From the NCBI GenBank assembly GCA_964030475.1, contig CAXIPT010000007.1:5839846-5903845 (forward strand): a stretch of DNA of 64,000 nt, in the 5' to 3' direction. The notes beneath the pieces were generated by a model. That model was not told the DNA's origin, did not search any database, and was given only the letters and a program-made list of their open reading frames with translations. The translations under genes and the position numbers were made by a program. Below are positions 1-10,673 of this stretch, one piece after another. The DNA is from Tethya wilhelma. Taxonomy: Eukaryota > Porifera > Demospongiae > Tethyida > Tethyidae. Every line of letters begins with the position of its first letter. Positions within the stretch are counted from its first letter, which is position 1.

Positions 1-1
1 T

Positions 2-2491
2 CTTTGTCTGAAGGAAGCCAGTAATGATCGCCTCACTTTATCTTGGAAGAAACCAGAGAACATGGGAAGACCAGCTATTATGTATGAAGTTTGGATTCAA
101 AATAATGGAGAGCAGAAATGTCTCAAGACAATATCATCTACAGAGACAGAAATACCCAATCTTAAACCATGTACAACATACAAGGTTGCCATTCGGTCGG
201 TAAATGGTGACTTGAAGAGTGAATTTAGTGAGATTAGTGCAAGCACAGTTGCTGCTCGGCCATCAAAACCAACCACTAAACCAATTGTAGATGTAGTCTC
301 TTCAACCGAAGCTCTGCTCCATATGCAAAGAGCTGACAAAAGTGATGAAAATGGAAGTCCAATTTCAACAATTGTAGTTGAAAGAAGCTGTGACAATGGG
401 AATCACTGGGAATCAGAACACATTAAAGTTTCTCCTGGAGAAGGAAATATACAAAAGAAAATATTATTACCTAAAACTGCTGTCAATTTGATATCTTTCC
501 GTGTACGATGGAGAAATGAAAAAGGTACCAGTGACCCTAGTCCAGTATGTGATGTAAGGTCAGATGAACTCATCCCAGGCCCACCTTCACAAGTAACTCA
601 CAAAGCAAGTTCCCATAGTATTGAGATCTCTTGGAATAAGCCTCTTTTACATCCAAATGCAGTTGCTTGGTACTACATTCATTACAAACCTACCACCGAA
701 TCCAGATGGACCTCGAGCTCCACTCAACCTCAGCAATGTACTGACCTCTCATGTATACTGCCCAATCTAACTCCTAATACTAAATATGAGTATCGAGTTT
801 GTGCTGCTAATAGTAAAAGCAAGGAAGGACGGCCTGTTTCAGGCACTGTAACTACTAAAAAATGCCCTCCTAAGAAACCAACAATTTTAGGAATGACAAT
901 CATTCATCCAAACAAAGCAAAGATTACAGCTCAAAAGCCAAACATAAAAGAAAGTGGAAGTCCTGTTATTCAAACCCAGTTGTACTTGTATGATGATAGC
1001 CATGAACAATTTTCCTGTGTCAAAGATGACTTAACAGTTGGTGATGACCGAGTAACAGTAATTATGACAATTGGAGATGAGAGGACCCATTTTATTCGAA
1101 TCAGTTTCATCAATGAGGTAGGAGAAAGTGAAAAAAGTGAACCACTTGAGATTAATGAATCTGACATAACCCCTGGAAAAGTGTCAGACCTTTGTGCAAC
1201 AAATGCTAGTTTTGATCGCTTCACTTTATCTTGGAAGAAACCTGAGTACATGGCAAGAGCTGTTAAGAACTATGAAATTAAAGTAAAAACTAATGGAGAG
1301 TGGAAATCTCACTACACACAATCTGAGACAAAAACTGAAATAGAAAATTTAAAACCATGTTTGAAGTACCAAGTTCGTGTTTATGCCACTAATGGAGAGC
1401 TAAAGAGCAGGTTCAGTGAAATTGAAGCTAGCACAGTTGCCTCTTCACCTATGAAACCTAGCATTAAGAGTTTAGTAATGCATGCTTCTGATTCTAGCAA
1501 AGCAATAATCAGATTTTACAGGTTAACTAAAGAACAAGAGAAAGGAAGTAAAGTCAAGTCAGCTAAACTGGAGTGGTCTCATGATACTAGTGAATGGAAG
1601 TTTGGATGTAGCTGGAATATTGAGGATGGAAATAACCAAATAATTGAAAAGGAATTTGGTCTTCCAGAGTCCATTACTACAAAACAAACCAAGAGTGCTT
1701 ACTTTCATATTACTATGTGCAGTGAACATCTACAAAGTGAACCAAGTGACCCTATTGTATTTGAATCATCAGATCTCTGGCCAGGATGTGTTCAAAACCT
1801 TACAGTAATGGAGAGACAAGTCCATTCTATCAAAATTGGGTGGAGTGCTCCAAAAGTCAATCCACATGTAGTTAAACATTATGCCATTCATTGCTATGAG
1901 AAAAAAACTGCCAGTGAGTTGACACCATGTCAAAACCATGAAGTCAAATCAGATTTTGAAACAATTGAAATTGAACGGTTAGCATCAAACCGAACCTACC
2001 TGTTTGAAGTGTATGCTAAATCAGATAAATATACTGGACCACAAAGAGAAGTAGAAGCTAAGACTAAAGAAATTATTTTTGGAGCACCTGAAAACATTCG
2101 TGCTGAATTTAGACAACGTGAAGCAATAAAAATTCGCTGGTCCAAACCTTCCCAGTCAGGAACACCAGAATCACCAACATACTACAAAGTGTCAGTACCT
2201 CGTGTTGGGTTCACTAGACTAACAAAAGGGATGTCAACAGTGATCAGAGGATTAGAACCATCAGAAGAGTACACTATTAAAGTGACTTCAATGAATGACA
2301 ATAATAAATCTGGCACTAAATCTACTGGAAGTGCAACTATTGAAACAACCATGAGCATGGCAAAGCGAGTATTTGGTGCATTTGCAGTTGGTGTGCCAAC
2401 CTTAGGACTTGGCACAGCATTGGTCCTTGAAAAAACTAAACAAGCTGTTGATAAAGACATGGTTGAAACAGATGAAGAGTATGTACCATAA
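2..2491 (+). CDS. Fibronectin type III repeat protein (5' partial, intronless)
   Basis: The frame is open from base 2 to the TAA at 2489-2491 without an intron, so the 5' end lies outside the window; the first internal ATG is at 62. The product shows about eight tandem fibronectin type III modules, recognised by recurring W-K-P strand motifs (LSWKKPE, ISWNKP, IGWSAP, IRWSKP) and closing N/T-x-Y-x-V/F strands such as YKVAIRSVNG and YEYRVCAANS. Modules around bases 30-270 and 1190-1440 are close paralogues of each other, which indicates internal duplication. The tail after the last module holds a hydrophobic stretch (VFGAFAVGVPTLGLGTALVL) followed by an acidic end, which could be a membrane anchor or amphipathic helix. 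Such arrays usually mediate protein-protein binding. Any N-terminal effector domain is not visible, so the specific role is unknown. Confidence 0.85.
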   Translation, partial: LCLKEASNDRLTLSWKKPENMGRPAIMYEVWIQNNGEQKCLKTISSTETEIPNLKPCTTYKVAIRSVNGDLKSEFSEISASTVAARPSKPTTKPIVDVVSSTEALLHMQRADKSDENGSPISTIVVERSCDNGNHWESEHIKVSPGEGNIQKKILLPKTAVNLISFRVRWRNEKGTSDPSPVCDVRSDELIPGPPSQVTHKASSHSIEISWNKPLLHPNAVAWYYIHYKPTTESRWTSSSTQPQQCTDLSCILPNLTPNTKYEYRVCAANSKSKEGRPVSGTVTTKKCPPKKPTILGMTIIHPNKAKITAQKPNIKESGSPVIQTQLYLYDDSHEQFSCVKDDLTVGDDRVTVIMTIGDERTHFIRISFINEVGESEKSEPLEINESDITPGKVSDLCATNASFDRFTLSWKKPEYMARAVKNYEIKVKTNGEWKSHYTQSETKTEIENLKPCLKYQVRVYATNGELKSRFSEIEASTVASSPMKPSIKSLVMHASDSSKAIIRFYRLTKEQEKGSKVKSAKLEWSHDTSEWKFGCSWNIEDGNNQIIEKEFGLPESITTKQTKSAYFHITMCSEHLQSEPSDPIVFESSDLWPGCVQNLTVMERQVHSIKIGWSAPKVNPHVVKHYAIHCYEKKTASELTPCQNHEVKSDFETIEIERLASNRTYLFEVYAKSDKYTGPQREVEAKTKEIIFGAPENIRAEFRQREAIKIRWSKPSQSGTPESPTYYKVSVPRVGFTRLTKGMSTVIRGLEPSEEYTIKVTSMNDNNKSGTKSTGSATIETTMSMAKRVFGAFAVGVPTLGLGTALVLEKTKQAVDKDMVETDEEYVP

Positions 2492-2820
2492 CTTAAAGTT
2501 TATAAAGTGTTTAAAGTTCAAAAAATTATTACAATTAATTTTAGCTAAGACTTTGTAATTAATTTGTTTTGATAATAATACGTAGTTATTTATAATAGAA
2601 GTAGTGTTGTTGTTTTTTTTTTTCATTCTATATACAGCTATACTATACTAACTCTAACATGGTTTTCTAGTACATACGGTAGTCAGTTTTAGAATACAAG
2701 ACTAGTTTTATTTAGCTAATATAATAAGAATAATTATTGTTCAGGAATTAATCAAAGTTTAATAAGAAAACTACTTTATCATAAGTCATACATGAAGCAT
2801 GGGACTTCTAATATTATGAA
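2492..2820. other. Convergent 3' intergenic stretch
   Basis: This AT-rich stretch separates the FN3 gene from the convergent minus-strand gene ending at 2821. It probably contains both 3' UTRs. I see no coding or structural signal. Confidence 0.5.
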
Positions 2821-3940
2821 TCAGTGCAGCTTTGACTTAAACACATTCCTGTACCTCAGGGTCTGAGAGTGCATCTGATGACTCTCTCTTGGCTCTCCCA
2901 TAGGCTCCAACTTGCAGTAAGTTGGAACATCAAAGACAGAGGCTGGAGGTGGACTGCCTTCATACTTGTTGAAGACAATGACTCCAGTAGCATCTGAGCT
3001 GAAATAGTACAATGGCTCATTGGGGTTAGTGGCCAGGACACCAACCTCAAAATATGTCATCTCCTCTTTGTTCTGAATACACAAAGATACATAATTATAA
3101 AAATTTAATGTTTATTACATTATAAAAAATTTGACGGTTTGCTCCACAGAACGTAGAATAAAAATATTGATGAATTTAAATTTGACGATTGGCGCGTCCG
3201 CATAATACATTCATATACGGCACCCAAAATATTGGCGGATTTAAATTTGACGATTTGGACTTTGACCGTCAAACCGTCAAATTAAAATCCCCGTCAATAT
3301 TTCCGGCTTATATACAGTATACGTATTGCAGTGTGATGAATGCAATGCAGCTTAAATGTCAATCTCTATAGCTATCCTATAATCAGTGCTTAAGACAACT
3401 GTATACACTTTCAGCCTCCATGGATGACGGTAAATAACATTCATTAGCACTAAAATTTAATCATGCATGACATTGTTTGGTATAAGTACATCACATGATA
3501 ACACAGATATGCCTCCCAACCTCGTATGCCCAAGCATCCACTTTCTGACCATTGAACACCTTGGTGCCATTGTAGGTGGCCTTCTTGAGCCAGTACCAGA
3601 GATCAGCAAATGCAACATCATAGTCACTTTCATCACCAACACAGTAGTCCATTGGTCTGTGTACCACAATAATTAGTAATAAGTTTAGGTAGTAGAGGCT
3701 CACACTAAGTTTTTAGTTCACAATCATAATTATGAATTACACCATTATGCATGCATGTAGATACGTAGTGTTAATGTATGTACTTTATGTTGTTGTATTC
3801 AATGGTTTTGTTCTTGTGGACAATCTCCCAAGTATAGGCTGTCATGCCAGAGTCAGCACTGCCCAGAGAAACAACTTGCAGCTGCTTCTTCTCTTCAACA
3901 CTCGCGTAGTATTTCACTGCATGGATGAGACATGGCCAGG

Positions 3941-3996
<56 letters not shown>

Positions 3997-4349
3997 CTGA
4001 ATCAGACATGCAATAGACTTCTTTTTCATATATTAAGAGACGTATATACTGAGATGAAGCTAACCATTAATGTATCTAACCAACATACCATGTATTTCTT
4101 CTCCAGCAGCAATAACAGTGAACTGCATGAATAAAAAATGACAAACCATTGCATTAAAATAATAATCAAGAGCCAACTATAAATCTACTATAAAGTTTTA
4201 GCATGATTGATTGATGCTGGGTGACGTACCTCTGCTGTGAAGGAGGAGAGCTCTGGTCGTTTTGGAGTCTGCGCAGAACATCCTTGAGGAAGATGAATCA
4301 GGCCCAGCCAACCAATCACAAGTAGAAATGAAACTTTCTTGGGAACCAT
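2821..4349 (-). CDS. Secreted protein, possibly ependymin-related (5 exons)
   Basis: Model on the minus strand: 4349-4230, 4122-4089, 3916-3784, 3656-3521, 3072-2821. All introns are GT-AG and the phases join into 224 codons plus stop (TGA at 2821-2823). The first exon begins MVPKKVSFLLVIGWLGLIHL and ends its hydrophobic run at GCSAQ, a typical signal peptide. The body is short of cysteines and aromatic-rich, with YASVEEKKQLQVVSLGS, WYWLKKATYNGTKVFNG and near the end ASVFDVPTYC. The length matches mammalian ependymin-related protein, and the S-V-F-x-x-P-x-x-C ending resembles the last conserved cysteine motif of that family. Only two mature cysteines are obvious, so the assignment is tentative. 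It is most likely an extracellular or lysosomal lipid- or glycan-binding protein. The call as a secreted gene is firm; the family is not. Confidence 0.65.
3105..3310. repeat. Fold-back AT-rich repeat in the last intron of the 2.8-4.3 kb gene
   Basis: Several copies of TTTAAATTTGACGATT and its complement (TGACGGTTTG, GACCGTCAAACCGTCAAATT) alternate within about 200 bp. The stretch looks like a degenerate inverted-repeat element. No coding potential is apparent. Confidence 0.5.
3943..3991. repeat. (TG)n microsatellite
   Basis: A pure TG tract of about 48 bp lies upstream of exon 3 of the minus-strand secreted-protein gene; on that strand it reads as CA just before the acceptor region. Confidence 0.95.
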
Positions 4350-4867
4350 CTTGCCACTCTAGAATTTCTTTTTTCTGTTCACTGCAACTGTTCTAGATAC
4401 AAAATCTGAAGAGCTGGATGCACTGATATCTATATGTCTGAAAACTTAGTTGTTGAACTATGACGAGTCTAGACAACACTGATGGAGAAATAACGAAAGA
4501 AAAACAAAAAACAAAAACCCAATTGTGTATTAAACTCAGGAAAGAAAGACAACTATTATTATAGTGCACTCAAATCACAATATTATTATAGAACTATGAA
4601 AATGAAACCAAATTATTTACAATACATTACAGAAACTCTATATACTCATTTTAATAATAAACTTTGTGATGGTGATAACATTATCATACTAACAGAATCT
4701 ATCGTACAGCATGTATAATAAAATCAGTATACACACATTAATGTAACAAGGAAAGTATATGTGTGGGATAGAGAGCGATGCAAGCATACACTATTTTATA
4801 ATCAAAATCATTTTATTTCTAAACAAAGACAACCAACAGTCACTAAGACATAAGATGTGTGTTCATT
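4350..4867. other. Intergenic stretch between the secreted-protein gene and paxillin
   Basis: It holds the presumed promoter of the minus-strand secreted-protein gene (right after 4349) and the 3' UTR of paxillin. It is AT-rich, and no ORF or repeat stands out. Confidence 0.45.
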
Positions 4868-5014
4868 TCATCCAAACAGCTTGATGTAGCACGGCTGGCA
4901 GTAAGGGTTGTGACGATGTTCTTTGAACGTTCCCTTGTTGAGTAGCTTGAGACAGAAGGCACAGTTGAAGTGTTCAGGATGCCATTTCTTACCCATTGCA
5001 GTTATACACTTGCC

Positions 5015-5076
<62 letters not shown>

Positions 5077-5622
5077 CACAATAAATAGACTACTCTTATT
5101 AATGCACTCCATATAGATCTTAATAGGCTAGAATACTGGCAGTAATCAAATGTACAGCTCTTACCTGTGACTGGTTTCTGGCAGCTGTTACAGAGGGTGC
5201 CTCTGGAGGCGTGGTAGTGGATCTCACAGTGAGGCTCCCCCTCGTGCTCAAAGTAGTTCCCTCGGGGGAACGTCACACCACACACCTACAGGGGGATATA
5301 AACCAGATGGAAATGAATGCATAAACCTATTACAGGGGGTCTATTCGATAATCTAAATTAATGACCAGGGGCCTACCCACCTTGCAAGAGAAGCACTCAG
5401 GGTGCCACTGTGCGTTGAGGGCGGTGATGTAGCCCTCCATGATGGCCTTGTCACATCTCTTACAGCGAGGGGCAAACTTCTCATAGTAGCACTCCCGACA
5501 GAAGGCCTTGGCATCCTTCTCATGGAAGCCCTCAGGGCCAAAGTGCTTGCCACAGAGAGAGCAGAAGAAGTGCTCAGGATGCCACGTCTTGCCCAAGGCA
5601 CGCATCACACGCTGGAGGGAGG

Positions 5623-5677
<55 letters not shown>

Positions 5678-6617
5678 AGGGTGGAAGAGAAATGAAAGAA
5701 TTAAAGTTTTGGTAAACCATATAGCGGATAAATTTGGTGAATTATTCTTAAAATCACCAAACAAATGTACACGTAAGTTTGCACATACATACAATGCAGC
5801 GTGTGGAACTAAATCGCCAACATGCTAAAGTGGGAATTCGCCAAACCTCAAGCCCACCAAATTACCCACTATATGGTATATAATCTACTACAGTGGGAGG
5901 AAAGCTTCATGGACAATAAGTTTCTCATCAAATTTTCATACAGATCATTTTACTCCTCCAATAATTCCCACTATTGAGTTAACACAATGAGTATATGGGT
6001 CTATCACAACTGGTGAACAGATCAATGAATGGGAATTGGAGGCAATCAGAAAAAGGAACCAACCAATAGGAGGAGGAATTTAGACCATCAGACTCATCAA
6101 AATATAACCTAGGCTCCTTGACACGCATGCATACGCACACACACACAACAAAAGAGCTGTCCTCCATCCCAACTTTGTTTCATGAAGTAGAAAAGGCAGT
6201 TTCCAGCATACACTAACTGTAACACGACCGTCACTAACTCTCTCTCTCATACACAGACACACTCACAATGTACCATCTTTGTAAGCTCTTTATCACAATC
6301 CCCAGCAATATCTCTATCCCTCTATCCAACTAGCAGCTGTAACCCTGCCCACTGCATTCAATTAGTGACTATGGTGAACTAAAGAGAACAGATAGAAGCA
6401 AACAAACAAGGCCCTTTGTGTCTGTACACCAAGAGATGGAGAGTTTGTGTAGAGACAAGTGGTTTTGAATGACCACTGGTTCATTACAGTACCCCCACAT
6501 ACAATAACACTGACTGTATGTATTGTACACAATCATAATATTATGCTTAGAAAACATAATTATAAACGTTTATACAAATACACGAAAAACAACTTATTTA
6601 CAGCACATCAGTCAGTG

Positions 6618-6650
<33 letters not shown>

Positions 6651-8066
6651 CCACTCACATCAAGAATCGGTCCATTGCAGTAAGCACAGCGGGGGGCATA
6701 CAACTCATGATAGTCCTTCTCGCAATAAGGCTTGCCATTACTCTCATAGTAAGTCGTCTGACCTAACTCCACATCACACGAGGCACAGGTGAAATGCTCA
6801 GGATGCCAAGGCCTTCCAAGAGCGTTCACGACTTTACCCAAAATGGGATTATTACAAGCAGCGCAGTTTCCCTTGGTGACTGTGTCCACACCGTGACGGG
6901 TCACCATGTCTTGGTTCAGCGAACCCAACATCGAGCTGAGATCGTCCATGGCAGATTTGGGTTTCTGAGGTCGGCCATTTCCTCCCTCCTGCCCCTTGGC
7001 CCCTCCCTCGGCATTGGAAGGGGGCTTGAAGTTCTCGAGGTTTTGCATCAGCTCATCCAGCTCCATTGTTGCTGAGGAGGCAGTGATCTTGGAACGGGCG
7101 GAGCCTCCTTCACTGTCGAGGGATTCGCTGTCATTGCCCGATTTTTGTCCCCCGCTGAGTTTTTCTTCGACCTCTGTGAGTTCGTCGACCAGGTTACCCA
7201 CAGAGGGACGAGTGACGGCTGGGTCAGTGCTGGAGGTCTTACGCTTGGCTGAATCTGTGAGGGTGTGTGTGTGTGTGTGATGATTTAAAATTGAAGTTTT
7301 ATTATAATTATATTATTGAGCTAATAGTGGACAATACAAATTGATAATATTTTAACAATTGAGGTTCAGTTTTGTACAGAGAACTGCACAGCTTTGTTCA
7401 TAAACCAGGCCTGCCTTGATTTTCCTGCCTTTTCTTTGAAGGTTTGAAAGGTGTGGCTCATAAGGTTATAGCATTAACATTCATCTCAGCCTATGAAATA
7501 CTCCTAGTTCAAGCCATTATCAACTTAGAGCATGGGTTGTGCAAGAGATGGAGTGACAATGTTTGTGCACAAGTTGCATAAACACACAATTTCCTACTTT
7601 AGAAATAGCCCCTCCATATTTCCCAAGAAGAAGTATAGCTACAAGTTACAATAACACTTGACCCATCACTGACCCAGCCAGTCACATCTGACTAGCTATC
7701 AATGGTCAAGGGACTAGTCAGGCAATAGACAGACAATACAGTCTGCAGGGAAGTGACAATACTTAGACAGAGGTTGGACTTTTAAAATGAGATCACCACC
7801 TGGTCATGGAGAGACTTCCTCAGGATGAGATATGTCTCACTGCCTGTCATATGGTTCCAAAAAACACCCCATTTTCTCAAGTTTCAACAAACTCTCTCTA
7901 CAGCTCAATTGTAAGAAAGACAGCTTTGGAAGTAGGCTACAACAATAAGCACACTAAATGAGACAGCTCACAATGCACTATATTGATCACACATACAATA
8001 GCCTTGCTGTGTGTGTCATATTCTATCCCCATGTACAATGGAGCTAGCTAGCTATGACTGTGTGAG

Positions 8067-8138
<72 letters not shown>

Positions 8139-8718
8139 TATACCCACATACAACAGAGCTAGACATGACTGTGAGCAGCCTATCCAGCCAGTACCACTCC
8201 TGGAGTCAATTCACTCAGACAGTCTTGTACACCATTGTCTAATTGGAAACAGCTACATCCATAGCCCATACACACCCACCTTTGGTACAAGCCACGACAA
8301 CACACACACGTACGTAACTCTCATGCTCACACAAACACACACTTTTAAATCGCTTCTTCTTCTCCTGCCAGCCTTGTAACGGTACATTCTTAGACAAAGC
8401 TCCACCCACCACAGCATGTCTCGGTCTTGCTTTAGCACCAGTGCTACTACTACCAGCCACTCCATTGACCATCAGTGCTCCTTCATCAGCATCCATTGCC
8501 CAAAGCTTCCGGTGTAGCTTCAAGGCATCTTGGACCAAGTAGGACAATGTCACATTAATGTTCAGCTCTTCGGCAGTCTTCATGATCTGTTCTGTGAGGG
8601 TGGCTGGAGGTTTGGGTCTTGATGACTTTGGCTGTAAGGTTGCTGAACGCTTGTCACGAAAGTTTGTTCTCCTTGTCTTTATGGAGAGAGACCTTATTCT
8701 ATCAGCTACCAATGACAT
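4868..8718 (-). CDS. PXN: Paxillin, LD-motif and four-LIM focal adhesion adaptor
   Basis: Exons on the minus strand: 8718-8343 (tentative first coding exon), 7254-6659, 5611-5381, 5285-5165, 5013-4868. They join in phase to about 489 residues. The second exon carries an LD4-type motif ([15 protein letters not shown]) and an LD5-type motif ([15 protein letters not shown]), then LIM1 (CAACNNPI through [11 protein letters not shown]). The next exons give LIM2 ([11 protein letters not shown]), LIM3 ([11 protein letters not shown]) and LIM4 ([11 protein letters not shown]), ending [10 protein letters not shown]. Paxillin scaffolds FAK and vinculin at integrin adhesions; LD4 is the FAK site and LIM2/3 target adhesions. 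The four-LIM ending and LD4/LD5 spacing match the family well. The N-terminus is odd: the exon from 8718 ([14 protein letters not shown]) lacks the canonical LD1 motif. It is phase-compatible, but could belong to an alternative start or another transcript. Confidence 0.9.
5016..5074. repeat. (GA)n microsatellite abutting the paxillin LIM4 acceptor
   Basis: On the minus strand it reads (CT)n and runs directly into the TAG acceptor of the last paxillin exon at 5013, so it forms the whole polypyrimidine tract. Confidence 0.95.
5612..5674. repeat. (GA)n / GGGA tract abutting the paxillin LIM2 acceptor
   Basis: On the minus strand (CT)n passes into CCCT repeats and then CAG at the exon starting at 5611. 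Confidence 0.95.
5715..5877. mobile_element. Fold-back (MITE-like) element in a paxillin intron
   Basis: It begins ACCATATAGCGG and ends ACTATATGGT, near-complementary ends. The body has mirrored motifs: AAATTTGGTGAATT on the left, GGAATTCGCCAAAC and CACCAAATT on the right. A close relative lies at 52869-53225, so this is a dispersed non-autonomous family. No ORF is present. Confidence 0.65.
6620..6649. repeat. (CA)n microsatellite
   Basis: A CA tract of about 30 bp lies just inside the intron after the paxillin LD/LIM1 exon, next to the splice donor. Confidence 0.95.
7255..8342. other. First paxillin intron (tentative)
   Basis: It contains a short TG tract next to the acceptor at 7254 and a (GA)n tract at 8071-8136. 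No conserved coding segment is seen on either strand. Confidence 0.5.
8071..8136. repeat. (GA)n microsatellite
   Basis: A perfect GA tract of about 66 bp lies inside the first paxillin intron. Confidence 0.95.
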
Positions 8719-9816
8719 GGCTAGGGGTTCTTTGTTTGAAGCTTCTTGGCTTGAAATGTTCTCAACTCTTGCAGCACTAGCTGACTAGAATAGCACTTGA
8801 AGGGTTATGACTGCTAGCTCTTTAGCAACACACAACTGGGAAAGAATTTCAAAAAGTTATGCTAGTTTACGAAAGCTTCAAAAATGCTCAGTTATGCTAA
8901 CTGTAAATCTCTTCTGATAACAGGATATCTACTCACTGGCTAACCAATCAAGACGATCAGCCACCGAACAACTGCTTTTATAGCCACATGATTCTAATTA
9001 ATGCCCACCTCCTCATTCCAGTCACAGGATACTCCCACGGGATGCTAGACAGATCACAGCAAAGGACATAAAGGGAACACAGCTGCTTTCAGCTTACTAA
9101 CAAGAAAAGGAAACGCCTAATAAGCACAACACAAAGCTCCTATCATGTCATCTACAGCTGCTCAGTGCAATACATACATACATACATACATACATACATA
9201 CAGACATAGTGATACACTAACAATAGTGCACACGCCACCAATATTTAGACACCCACTCACACAGCTAATGATGACAGACACATGTTTTCGAGTAGCCTCG
9301 TTCCTAGGCTCTTCCTTTGCAAATATTCTTAGGTTCTCTTGCCCAAACTTATGTGGTTAAAACAGATCTACCACTAGTTTTGACGCAAAATTTTTTCGAG
9401 TTCTGGAGTAGTTTTGATGGCAAAAAGTTTTCAAATTCTTCCATCATTTATAAAGGTTCTCAAGTAGCCTCGTTCCCAGCCTCCTCCTTCACAAATATTA
9501 TCGTGTTCTCCAGTACTATACTTATACAGTGTACGTAGTTCAAAAGGCTTTTAGGTTTTCCAGTAGTTTTAATGGCAAAAGTTTTCAGGTTCTTCAGCCA
9601 CAAAGGTTAATTTTTCTCTCTGGTATATCTAGTTAGTGTCAAATTACGTCATAATGACATCATCTATACAACAATCCCTCCTGCCTATGATCTAGCCACA
9701 TAGCTAGCTATGACCACACAGGACCAGACGGACATTACCAGAGAGCAAACAATGGCCACCATAGTTTCCACTTCCTGCCTCAATCACACACATACATGTA
9801 TACACACACACTTCAG
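8719..9816. other. Intergenic stretch between paxillin and PPP4C
   Basis: This should contain the divergent promoters and the missing first exon(s) of PPP4C, but I could not find an exon encoding the expected N-terminal 50 residues. It has a (CATA)n tract near 9173-9202 and two related segments starting AGTAGCCTCGTTCC at about 9293 and 9465, which form a small direct repeat. Confidence 0.5.
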
Positions 9817-10624
9817 GTTTGTGGTGATATACATGGACAGTTTTACGATCTCAAGGAGCTCTTCAAAGTGGGTGGAGACGTCCCTGAGACCAATTATCTC
9901 TTCCTGGGTGACTTTGTGGACAGAGGGTTTTACAGCGTGGAGACATTCCTGCTCTTATTAGCACTGAAGGTGAGGGCATCCTTTAGGTCTATACTTACTG
10001 CTTGTTGTCCTGCTAGTTGACCCATTGTTTGACCTGATCATTGTCCTGTCCTGCAGGTCAGATATCCTGATAGAATTACACTGATTCGAGGCAATCATGA
10101 GAGTCGCCAGATCACACAGGTCAGCCTCGCTTATCTTTCTAAGACCTGAACCATTGTATGTCTGCATGGAGGGTCGAGTTTTTTTGCACTTTTATCTTTA
10201 ATCTTTACCACACATCAATGTGTGGTAAAGATTGAAAGATTGATGTGTGGAAAAAGATTAGAAGATTGGGGTTTGTACAAAATTACATTATTAGACCTTT
10301 CCTACCCATATGTATATAGGCGGGATTTAGTGTTTGGGGGGTATGCTATTTCCCTGTGGAAAAATAATTAAAAGATTCATGTGCAGTAAAAGATTAAAAG
10401 ATTGTTAAGTCATATAATTAATGTGTGTGTATGTGTTTGCCTACAGGTCTATGGGTTCTATGATGAGTGCAAGAGGAAATATGGTTCAGTGAACGTTTGG
10501 AGATATTGCACTGAAATCTTTGACTACCTCAGTCTATCAGCAATTGTGGATGGACAGGTATGACCACAAACTGACACAAGCATCATTCTAGCATTAACTG
10601 TTAATGATTCTACATCAGTTTTAT

Positions 10625-10673
<49 letters not shown>

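Noticed and set aside
8011..8379. Open frames rich in RERERE, SLSLSL or HTHTHT at many places
   Set aside because: These are translations of (GA)n, (TC)n and (CA)n microsatellites.
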